Positions 37,701 through 42,977 of a DNA stretch of 42,977 nucleotides are shown in pieces; the stretch's first letter is position 1, and every line of letters begins with the position of its first letter. Under the pieces are notes generated by a model. It had not been told where the DNA came from. It saw only the letters and a list, made by a program, of their open reading frames with translations, and ran no database searches. A program made the translations under genes and the position numbers. The stretch is from Geminocystis sp. GBBB08. GTDB taxonomy: Bacteria; Cyanobacteriota; Cyanobacteriia; Cyanobacteriales; Cyanobacteriaceae. Where the stretch lies: assembly GCF_016743215.1 (NCBI RefSeq), contig NZ_VRZC01000012.1, forward strand, positions 1-42,977, read 5' to 3'.

Positions 37701-40544
37701 TTCTCCTCTAACATAACCATCAGCATCAGCAGAGAAAGTTTTACACTTGCCATTTTCTGCCATCATCCCCGCCTTTTGAAAAGTTTCGGTTAATTCAGGA
37801 GAGAGAATAAGATTGACACCACCGACAATGGCTTGACTACACTCACAATTTTTCAAACTATTAACTGCTAAATGTACCGCAACCAGAGAAGATGAACAAG
37901 CCGTATCGAAACTTAAAGAAGGACCAAGTAAATTATAGTTATAAGATATTCTATTAGCGGAAATAGAAGCCGCATTACCAGTGCCGGTATAAACGTTTAC
38001 ATCCCAACCATTTTTCACTTGTAACTGAGCATAATCCGAACTACTGATACCGATAAAAACTCCAGTATCACTACCAGATAAACTTTCCACAGTGATGTTA
38101 GCATTTTCTAAGGCTTCATGGGTTACTTGTAGTAATATTCTTTGTTGCGGATCAATATTTACAGCTTCTCTAGGGGATATTTCAAAAAAAAGAGGATCGA
38201 ATTGGTCATAATTATTAATATAACCACCAAGATAGGGCAAGTTTTGACGATTACTTTGGCTAATAGCATCCTTCCCTTGAGATAATAGTTGCCAATATTC
38301 CTCACAATTATTGGCTTTGGGAAAACGACAAGCCATGCCAATAATAGCAATTTTGGTTTCATTTAAGGAAAATTGACTCTGACTATTATTAATAGGGGTA
38401 ACGGTAGTTTTTTCCTCCGCTAAATATTCTGATAATTGGGCAATATTAGGATAATCATAGGCAAGAGTAGGAGATAAACGAGAATCTAACCAATCTTCCA
38501 ATTCTGCTGTTAATCTTACAACTTGCACGGAATCCAAACCATAATTAATAAAAGGTTGATAGATGTCAATTTGTTGAGGTTTAACCCCAATGCGTTGCGC
38601 GATATTTTCCTTTAACCAATTTTGAATAGTTAACCGTTGAGAGTTGAAACTTGAGAATTGGTAGTTAATTTTCTCCTCATTTCCTTCTCTCCTTATCTCG
38701 TTATCTTCTTTTCTTCTTATCTCCCCATTTCCTATTTCTGTCATTTCTTCATCACCGAGTCTTTTCGTTTCCTCTGGTGATAGCTGATGATTAATATCCC
38801 AGTGGGCGACAACTTGTAAAGTGTTATCTAAAAATCCCTGACGACAAGCATAACGGGCAATTTTGCCACTAGAAGTTTTGGGAATACTGCCAGTTTTTAA
38901 CAAGACAATACTATAGACTTGCAACTCATGATTTTCGGCGATAATTTGACGAATTTTTGCAAAAATCTCCTGCTTTAAACTAGCATCTTGGTTGATTTTG
39001 GTCAAAAAAGTGCGCTTAATTTCAAAAATTACTACTAATTGCTCTTCATCATTAACATCAATGGCAAAAGCCGCACCACTTTCAGAGTTAATACCTCTAT
39101 GGCAACTAGCGACACTTTCTTCTATATCTTGAGGATAATGATTTCTACCTCGAATGATAATTAAATCCTTGAGTCTTCCTGTCACAAATAACTCTCCCTC
39201 ACTCAAAAAACCTAAATCTCCTGTGCGTAAAAAAGTGCCTTTTCCTTCCTTGGTATAAGCCTGAAAAGTATTTTTAGTAGCTTCTTCTCTCTGCCAATAA
39301 CCCTGAGTGACACTCGCACCCTTTACCCAAATTTCTCCTACTTCATTCTCTAAACATTCTTCTAAACTATCAGGATTGACAATCAAACACTGCAAATCTT
39401 GAGCAATTTTACCACTACTAACCAATACTTGACTATCAGGGGAATTTTCCTCCACAACAGTGATGGTATTTTTAGTTAATGCTTCTGCTGACAAGGTTTT
39501 GATAACCGGAGGGTGATTTTTTTCTGCCCCCGAAACAATTAAGGTAGTCTCTGCCATGCCGTAACAAGGGTAAAAAGCCTCCCGTTTAAAGCCACAATCG
39601 GCGAAATATTGGCTAAATTTGGCAATAGTCTCCGCCCTTACGGGCTCTGCACCACTAAACGCCAAATTCCAACTGCTTAAGTCTAAATCCGCCTTTTGTT
39701 TTTCGGTAACAGAATTGACACACATTTCATAAGCAAAATTTGGACCGCCCGTAGTAGTTATTCTATACTTAGAAATAGCTCTCAGCCAACGAATAGGCCG
39801 TTGTAAGAAGCTCACGGGGGGGATCATAATGGTGGTGATGGCAGAATAAATTGGCTGTAAAATACCCCCGATTAAGCCCATATCATGATAAGGGGGAAGC
39901 CATGAGCAACCAATACTTGTATTATCATTTTCAAAACAACTGCTAATTAAATGAGAATTGTGAATCAAGTTACCATGACTTACCATAACTCCTTTAGGCG
40001 TACCGGTCGAACCACTGGTATATTGTAAAAAAGCGAGATTATCTTCTTGAATATAAGGGGATTGTTGCCAATGGTGTTCTAATTCTAGGGGAATATTATC
40101 TGTCGGGATACAAGTAATATTGCTATTTTTAGTTAATTTTTGTTCAATTTTTTGCTTTAAAGATTCTGTAGTGAGGGCAAAAACTGCACCGGCATCCTTA
40201 ATAATAGTCTCTAAACGAGTAAAAGATCGATTTTGACGGGGAGGATAGGCAGGGGTTGCGATGATTCCAGCATATAAACACCCTAAAAAAGCCGTAATAA
40301 ATTCTAAACCGGGTTGATACAATAATAATGCCCTTTCCCCTTCCCCTTTGTTACCTAATAAATTAGTGGCAACCTTAGAAAGATTATGGGCGATGGCTTT
40401 TGCTTGATTATCTAATTGTTGATAGGTTAAACTTTCTGTCTGTGCTTCACCGTCGCCTAAGAAAGTAAATATAACCTTGTCAGGTTGTGAAAGCGCGCGT
40501 TCTTGAAGTAGATTAACGAAGTTAGAATGTTTAACGTATCCCAT
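31782..40544 (-). CDS. ols: Modular olefin synthase: FAAL-ACP-KS-AT-KR-ACP-ST-TE
   Basis: About 2920 residues from ATG 40544 (MGYVKHSNFV; the frame stays open to 40613 but that part looks non-coding). Domains, numbered from this start: fatty acyl-AMP ligase ~5-600 (TSGSTGTPKG ~180, SFLQRPIRWL, LRTGDLGFL); ACP1 with GLDSVQ (~670); ketosynthase with Cys ~882 in DTACSSS plus EAHGTGT and NIGHLEAAAG; acyltransferase with GHSVGEY (~1397); ketoreductase with TGGLGALG (~1951); ACP2 with GMDSLM (~2251); PAPS sulfotransferase with SPRSGSTLL (~2361); alpha/beta hydrolase thioesterase with GHSFGS (~2740) and GGHN. This is the domain order of cyanobacterial Ols, which extends a fatty acid by two carbons, then sulfates and decarboxylates it to a terminal alkene. 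Three linkers carry low-complexity, heptamer-repeat-encoded inserts. The C-terminal residues RNLE and the stop lie in a dispersed repeat. Confidence 0.92.
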   Translation of the reverse strand: MGYVKHSNFVNLLQERALSQPDKVIFTFLGDGEAQTESLTYQQLDNQAKAIAHNLSKVATNLLGNKGEGERALLLYQPGLEFITAFLGCLYAGIIATPAYPPRQNRSFTRLETIIKDAGAVFALTTESLKQKIEQKLTKNSNITCIPTDNIPLELEHHWQQSPYIQEDNLAFLQYTSGSTGTPKGVMVSHGNLIHNSHLISSCFENDNTSIGCSWLPPYHDMGLIGGILQPIYSAITTIMIPPVSFLQRPIRWLRAISKYRITTTGGPNFAYEMCVNSVTEKQKADLDLSSWNLAFSGAEPVRAETIAKFSQYFADCGFKREAFYPCYGMAETTLIVSGAEKNHPPVIKTLSAEALTKNTITVVEENSPDSQVLVSSGKIAQDLQCLIVNPDSLEECLENEVGEIWVKGASVTQGYWQREEATKNTFQAYTKEGKGTFLRTGDLGFLSEGELFVTGRLKDLIIIRGRNHYPQDIEESVASCHRGINSESGAAFAIDVNDEEQLVVIFEIKRTFLTKINQDASLKQEIFAKIRQIIAENHELQVYSIVLLKTGSIPKTSSGKIARYACRQGFLDNTLQVVAHWDINHQLSPEETKRLGDEEMTEIGNGEIRRKEDNEIRREGNEEKINYQFSSFNSQRLTIQNWLKENIAQRIGVKPQQIDIYQPFINYGLDSVQVVRLTAELEDWLDSRLSPTLAYDYPNIAQLSEYLAEEKTTVTPINNSQSQFSLNETKIAIIGMACRFPKANNCEEYWQLLSQGKDAISQSNRQNLPYLGGYINNYDQFDPLFFEISPREAVNIDPQQRILLQVTHEALENANITVESLSGSDTGVFIGISSSDYAQLQVKNGWDVNVYTGTGNAASISANRISYNYNLLGPSLSFDTACSSSLVAVHLAVNSLKNCECSQAIVGGVNLILSPELTETFQKAGMMAENGKCKTFSADADGYVRGEGCGVIILKPLAQAIANDDNILAVIYGSAINQDGRSNGLTAPSGKAQQKVIQSAWQNSGINADKINYIEAHGTGTALGDPIELNSLSELLYSSGGQEFFTYVGSAKTNIGHLEAAAGIAGLIKTVLALKHNIIPPTINFTKLNPYINLDKSRVKIATKSISWESSTQPRYAGISSFGFGGTNAHVIIGDKLPPLIPLDNQDKRQTSFNPSLQWVNTKGEEKKEVVNKNEGETNSLLSSTDRKKEKGDGNKQKSGDESQSFSFANSSLSTLNSQFSTINPSYHILTLSAQSETALDDLIIRYQSYLQEKSEVNFADICFTANVGRSSFQYKLALVGKNREEIFSQLKHRQNRIVNYNQQIAFLFTGQGSQYSKMGYELYQTSPTFKNTIDYCEQILNNYLDKPITEILFDGENENLLNQTIYTQPALFVIEYALAKLWLTWGIKPAIVMGHSVGEYVAATIAEIFSLEDALKLIAYRGKLIQKLPLDGGMLCLLTNEEKVNQLIDKFNDQVEISVINGDNNIVISGYQQILDVIENEARKNNIKTKKLTVSHGFHSFLMESILAEFREIALTVDYKLPKLPIISNVTGNVNQQEIATAQYWVEHIIKPVRFNQSLAYLQQENYQVLLEIGAKPILLGMAKHSLNNDDNIYLPSLRNKASDWQNLLTSLAELYTLNIKINWVSFYQDYPQLKKVQLPNYPWQNQRYWLGDNEDNKEDNQKLSFDGLYKLHWLKAEKLDVNNHTKYSYLIFANKSSQEETLASQLIFQGNQVYLVYREKEYKQEGNNYWLNPSNPQDYQNLWQNIEQPIDKIIYFWGLSTLTPTATLDLEETNFLGCLPVIYLLQSLVMTAYKSKIWLVTQNSQLVTTDEEINPQGGSLWGIGKVINLEHPEYWGGIIDIDNQENSFQLSLLLTKINDDNDNLENMSAIREENIYYPRLQKQFSPVDNQQLGLLNQDMIISRKDAKTQRYSYNIIPKIRNPQESYTLREKSPQVSINNESSYLITGGLGALGIQCARWLISQGAKNLILISRRQPSITIQRQLDSWQKQGIKILVANVDVSNLENLRGIFQQISSSFFPPLKGIIHSAGVLADGILTTLTAEKLSSVMAGKIQGAWNLHLLSLDLSLDFFVMFSSVASLLGSAGQSNYGAANGYLDSFASYRHRLNLPALTINWGAFDVGMTELKQHSLSADGIDLINVHEGINLLGDLINSSSWQWGVMKINWQKLAQKFPNLLTYPYLKEIVADFDDKTFTNQGVNNLFTELTQADNNEREILLVDYLTKAIANILHLNPKEINPDESLLDLGMDSLMIMETINYLKTDLQLILYPREFYQRPRISVLASYLSEEFSSTHLLEIGRLEGKETQKQEDSKTKRLEDRKTGKLEAENKSFSVANPSLSTINYPLSTINPKPIAFILSSPRSGSTLLRVMLAGHGNLVSPPELHLLPFVNMQERQKQLETSHLGEGLIRTIMDLKGICAQESEDLVNQWVKENLSISELYKILQQLSGNRLLVDKSPTYGMAKEILYHSEKMFSQAKYIHLIRHPYSVVESFSRLRMDKLLGLSDGNPYEIGESIWHQTNQNILDFTRGLNPSKIYQVFYEDLVTQPEKIMQEMCDFLEVPFSESVLNPYEGDRMTDGVRSKSMSVGDPNFNTRSHIDPKLANHWRKIQLPIFLHPITVNLAKSFNYQLPHEATTVKMTEEFINVGGLNLCVCLWGNPANPPIVLIHGILEQGYAWEKVAQSLAKQNYYIIAPDLRGHGKSDHLSQGCSYNLLDFVADLDSLTTKLTDKPFTLVGHSFGSIITAVFTNMRSPKVSNLVLVEPVLPVENNNYQDLSNITSQLDYLLSPPSLPIFPDVETVAKRLQTANPDLTFDFAFNLAKRTTRAVINGVTFSYAPLLTTRAGIVNSIHRAQYLQLLSQINIPLTIIYGDRSNFNRQEDLEAQKLAMPQADIFTIEGGHNLPLEKPINLAEIIRNLE
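33491..33525. repeat. Five NNATAGT heptamers inside the olefin synthase ACP2-ST linker
   Basis: On the plus strand: TAATAGT, CGATAGT, GGATAGT, TAATAGT, AGATAGT in unbroken tandem. They encode part of the linker read as PSLSTINYPLSTINP. The adjacent ~130 bp (to about 33655) is also repetitive (GTCTTTGAGTCTTCTTG type) and encodes a Lys/Glu/Asp/Thr-rich stretch. Confidence 0.85.
36872..36906. repeat. Five heptamers inside the olefin synthase KS-AT linker
   Basis: On the plus strand: TAATAGT, TGAAAAT, TGAGAGT, TGAGAGT, TGATAAT. They encode the linker piece SSLSTLNSQFSTINP, nearly the same peptide as in the ACP2-ST linker. Both are followed on the plus strand by a similar GAAAATGACT segment. Confidence 0.8.
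38630..38671. repeat. Six TTNNNNN heptamers inside the olefin synthase ACP1 linker
   Basis: On the plus strand: TTAACCG, TTGAGAG, TTGAAAC, TTGAGAA, TTGGTAG, TTAATTT in tandem. They encode the NYQFSSFNSQRLTI part of the FAAL-ACP1 linker, next to a charged repeat (EIRRKEDNEIRREGNEEK). Confidence 0.75.
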
Positions 40545-40613
40545 GTATATCGAATTAACGTAATTATTAAGTATCTTTCTAATTATTAAACAATCGTTAA
40601 CAATTAACAACAA

Positions 40614-40971
40614 TCAATCTTACTATTTTAGCAGATTTAAGCAGTAAGGTTGATGTTACCTTAGTTAGAGATAAAATTATTATTAAAGGTAGCACATTTG
40701 AGAAGAAGGATTAGGAGTAATTCTATTTAGTTTATTGGTTAAGCTAATAAAGTAATTTCATTGATTGAATATTTGTCTATAAAATTATAAGCCCTTTGTC
40801 ATAACAGATAAATAGTTGATTAGGACGTTTTGAGATTCCTTTCTATGCTCGGAATGACAACTATAGATTTTGAGAATGTCTTAACTAACCCGTTTATTGC
40901 TATACCTATTACCTATTACCTAATTACCTATTACCTATTACTTATTATTTATTATTTATCAACATATTATA
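40614..40971. other. Intergenic region between dnaN and the olefin synthase gene
   Basis: About 360 bp (428 bp to the preferred ols start). No ORF was recognised. The left part should hold the ols promoter. Near 40840 a TTCC...CTCGGAATGAC fragment resembles a common cyanobacterial dispersed palindrome. From about 40908 to 40960 there are tandem CTATTAC/CTATTAC-type heptamers grading into TTATTATTTATTATTTA, just after the dnaN stop. Confidence 0.5.
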
Positions 40972-42141
40972 TCAATCCCTAATTTGGACAGGCATAATGA
41001 GATAGGTCATTTGTAAACCGCTTAATGGAGTAAGAATAACTGGTTGAGTTGCACCATTAAAATGAAAAGTAATCTCATTAGCCGACAAAGCCTTTAACCC
41101 CTCCATCAAATATTTAATATTAAAACCAATCTCAAAAGCACCATCTCCATAAATCTCTACAGAAAAAGACTCTTTCGCATTACCTAATTCTTTAGCCTCC
41201 ACCGATAAAATGACTTGATTATTATCAGGATCTAACTTAAACTTAACCAGATTATTCTTTTGATCCGCAAAAACAGAAACTCGTTCTAAACCCTCAATAA
41301 CCCGTTTGCGATCGACAATCATCTTTCGTTCAAACTTAGTCGGTATCAACTGATTATAATTAGGATAACCACCTTCTAATTTTCGACTCGTCAAATGTTG
41401 ATTACCCAATTCAAACACAAGTTGACCGTTATCAACATACAACGCCACAGCTTCATTTTCTTTTCCTGAAGATAACATCTTCTCTAGTTCCCTCAAAGCA
41501 CGGGAGGGAATAGTAAGACTAAAATTCTGCTCATCACTAACCCCAGTCTCTGTATCTTCATCAGAACTTTCCTCAGTAGTTTTTACTACTGCTAATCGAT
41601 GTCCGTCCGTAGCGGCAAATTCAAGAATATTCAAATGACGAGTAAGATGTACCCCTGTCAAAACCTGTTTAGTTTCATCGGTACTAGCAGAAAATAATGT
41701 ACCCTTTAAACCCTCAATTAAAGCACTGATAGGCAATAAAAAAGATTCTTTTTTCTCAATAGTAGGCAATTCTGGAAACTCATCACCACTAACACCACGC
41801 AGTTGAAATTTACCCGATAAAGAATCGATAGCAACTAAAGGGTTATCTTCAAGATCTTCTTCGTCGTAAGATAAACTAACCTCACCATCAGGTAAACGAG
41901 AGATTATATCATTTAAAAACTTTGAAGGTAAAGTAATCATCCCAGATTCTTCTACCTCAGCAGAAAAACTAGAACGAATACCTAAACTTAAATCAAAACC
42001 AGTAAGAGTGACACAATTTTTAGCCTTATCAGCTACCAACAAAACATTACTTAAAATCGGATGAGTCGGACGACTTGGCACAGAACGACTAACTAACGAT
42101 AAATTATTCTTAAGATCAACTTGAGAGCAAACAATTTTCAC
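40972..42141 (-). CDS. dnaN: DNA polymerase III sliding clamp (beta subunit)
   Basis: 389 residues forming three repeated clamp domains. Typical features: MKIVCSQVDLKNNLSLVSRSVPSRPTHPILSNVLL at the start of domain 1 (only partly quoted in key positions: PTHPIL, LTGFDLSLGI); ATDGHRLAV (about 185); NQLIPTKFER; and a C-terminal VILTPLS...YLIMPVQI containing the MP-type end of the peptide-binding cleft. It forms the ring that tethers replicative polymerase to DNA. The start codon is GTG (42139-42141) with AGGA 8 nt upstream. The C-terminal family ending IMPVQIR is followed by Asp and stop. No dnaA is nearby. Confidence 0.95.
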   Translation of the reverse strand: MKIVCSQVDLKNNLSLVSRSVPSRPTHPILSNVLLVADKAKNCVTLTGFDLSLGIRSSFSAEVEESGMITLPSKFLNDIISRLPDGEVSLSYDEEDLEDNPLVAIDSLSGKFQLRGVSGDEFPELPTIEKKESFLLPISALIEGLKGTLFSASTDETKQVLTGVHLTRHLNILEFAATDGHRLAVVKTTEESSDEDTETGVSDEQNFSLTIPSRALRELEKMLSSGKENEAVALYVDNGQLVFELGNQHLTSRKLEGGYPNYNQLIPTKFERKMIVDRKRVIEGLERVSVFADQKNNLVKFKLDPDNNQVILSVEAKELGNAKESFSVEIYGDGAFEIGFNIKYLMEGLKALSANEITFHFNGATQPVILTPLSGLQMTYLIMPVQIRD

Positions 42142-42149
42142 GACAATTT

Positions 42150-42153
42150 TCCT
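42150..42153 (-). promoter_or_regulatory. Shine-Dalgarno supporting the GTG start of dnaN
   Basis: AGGA on the minus strand, 8 nt from the GTG. No in-frame ATG lies nearby upstream, and the translated N-terminus from this GTG is the conserved MKIV beginning of the clamp. Confidence 0.5.
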
Positions 42154-42228
42154 ATATCTTATTTATGATTTTTAGTTCTATTGTACTAAATATTTGTTTT
42201 TTTTCAGCACAGAATAACTAGAATAACT

Positions 42229-42260
42229 TAACAATTAACAATTAACAATTAACAATTAAC
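42229..42260. repeat. AACAATT heptamer tandem repeat
   Basis: About four and a half tandem AACAATT units lie between dnaN and larB, in a 289-bp intergenic gap that otherwise shows only AT-rich sequence and a GCTGATAGC...GCTAATAGC near-repeat around 42360-42390. Confidence 0.85.
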
Positions 42261-42430
42261 TATAGCAATCTGAAATAGGTTGTGGTAAATTAAATAGTAG
42301 TTAATAAACTATTAACTCAATAACACTACTAAGCTAAAAATTTGATTTTTGGTCATTGAAGCTGATAGCCTACTGCTAATAGCTACCCTCATCAAAATAA
42401 AAATACTATGAGGCAACCCCTATTTAATAA

Positions 42431-42977
42431 ATGAGCGATCGCCAATCCCTAGAAATACTATTATCAGCCATCGCAGAGGGGAAAATATCCCCCCAAGAGG
42501 GTATCAAAAAACTGAAATATCTTGATTTTGAGCCTATAGGAGATTTTGCCAAAATTGATCATCATCGACAACTACGCACTGGTTTTCCTGAAGTAATCTG
42601 GAGTCAAGGAAAAACCCCAGAACAAATGATCCAAATTATCCCCGTGATGCAAGAAAAAGCATCTATCGTCATGGCTACCAGATTAGAACCTGAAATAGCA
42701 CAAGTATTACAAGAAAACATTCCAGATTTGCGATACTATCCTATGGCAAAAATTGCCGCTATTGGGCAAAATTCTCTTAAATATAAGGGTAAAATTACCA
42801 TCGTTACTGCGGGTACGGCTGACTTACCCGTAGCGGAAGAATCAGCGATTACCGCTCAATTATGCGGTTTTGAAGTAGAAAGATTATGGGATGTAGGAGT
42901 GGCTGGAATTCATCGATTGTTAAGTCATCGTCATTTAATTGCTGAAGCTGATGTGCTAATTGTGGTAGCTGGAATGG
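42431..42977 (+). CDS. larB: Nickel pincer cofactor biosynthesis protein LarB (5' part)
   Basis: 182 codons are present before the window ends; the full protein is usually about 250 residues. The start is ATGAGCGATCGC, with HIP1 at the first codons. A small N-terminal domain (EILLSAIAEGKISPQEGIKKL, about 7-27, key positions only) leads to FAKIDHHRQLRTGFPEVIWSQ-like residues, then the PurE-like carboxylase domain with VTAGTADLPVAEESA and GVAGIHRLL. LarB carboxylates and hydrolyses nicotinic acid adenine dinucleotide in making the Ni-pincer cofactor of lactate racemase. In cyanobacteria it is often annotated as a circadian-phase modifier or AIR-carboxylase-like protein. Truncated only by the window edge. 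Confidence 0.9.
   Translation, partial: MSDRQSLEILLSAIAEGKISPQEGIKKLKYLDFEPIGDFAKIDHHRQLRTGFPEVIWSQGKTPEQMIQIIPVMQEKASIVMATRLEPEIAQVLQENIPDLRYYPMAKIAAIGQNSLKYKGKITIVTAGTADLPVAEESAITAQLCGFEVERLWDVGVAGIHRLLSHRHLIAEADVLIVVAGM

Noticed and set aside
36851-38362. Short minus-strand ORFs in alternative frames of the olefin synthase
   Set aside because: Their translations come from the repeat-rich linker and KS region in the wrong frame.

Overview
The window looks like chromosomal DNA of an AT-rich, unicellular-type cyanobacterium, perhaps a relative of Geminocystis or Cyanobacterium (inferred, not proven). Many copies of the cyanobacterial HIP1 octamer GCGATCGC are present. The gene set is also cyanobacterial: class II FBPase/SBPase, a group 2 sigma factor, the photorespiratory enzymes GlcD and an AGT-type aminotransferase, and a modular olefin synthase. 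Intergenic regions are rich in heptameric tandem repeats and small palindromic MITE-like elements.

Layout. 1-4.4 kb (mostly minus strand): a set of paired periplasmic-binding-fold proteins, one a lipoprotein fused to a von Willebrand A (VWA) domain, with a membrane coiled-coil protein between them. The remains of a type IIG-like restriction-modification gene lie in the middle on the other strand. 4.6-7.4 kb: a conserved protein of unknown function, divergent from murF. 7.5-14.7 kb (minus): a four-gene signalling operon consisting of a GGDEF diguanylate cyclase, a HATPase (RsbW/SiaB-like), a STAS protein, and a 1759-residue protein carrying Ser/Thr kinase, AAA ATPase, GAF and PP2C-type phosphatase domains. 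It has the parts list of a SiaABCD partner-switching circuit, with kinase and phosphatase fused into one protein. 15.2-16.5 kb: a TerF-like TerD+VWA protein. 16.85-18.8 kb: nrdB (ribonucleotide reductase small subunit), split by an 891-bp group I intron that carries a LAGLIDADG homing endonuclease. The P1, P7, P8, P9 and P10 helices can be read from the sequence. 19.5-31.6 kb: sigma factor, class V aminotransferase, glpX, a decayed gene, a small coiled-coil membrane protein, mfd, proA, glcD and an unknown 303-residue protein. 31.8-40.6 kb (minus): a ~2920-residue olefin synthase (FAAL-ACP-KS-AT-KR-ACP-ST-TE), predicted to make terminal alkenes from fatty acids. 41-43 kb: dnaN (minus, GTG start) and the 5' part of larB, cut by the window end.

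The most notable items are: (i) the self-splicing intron in nrdB, whose splice sites can be predicted to the base; (ii) the Sia-like operon with a giant kinase/phosphatase fusion and a cyclase lacking the canonical inhibitory site; (iii) heptameric tandem repeats, of the same type as those between genes, lying inside the coding sequence of three interdomain linkers of the olefin synthase; (iv) an almost perfect 34-bp inverted repeat flanking the unknown 303-residue gene, whose extension supplies the last codons and stop of the olefin synthase; (v) the duplicated binding-protein/VWA locus. All function calls come from reading motifs by eye; no database search was run.
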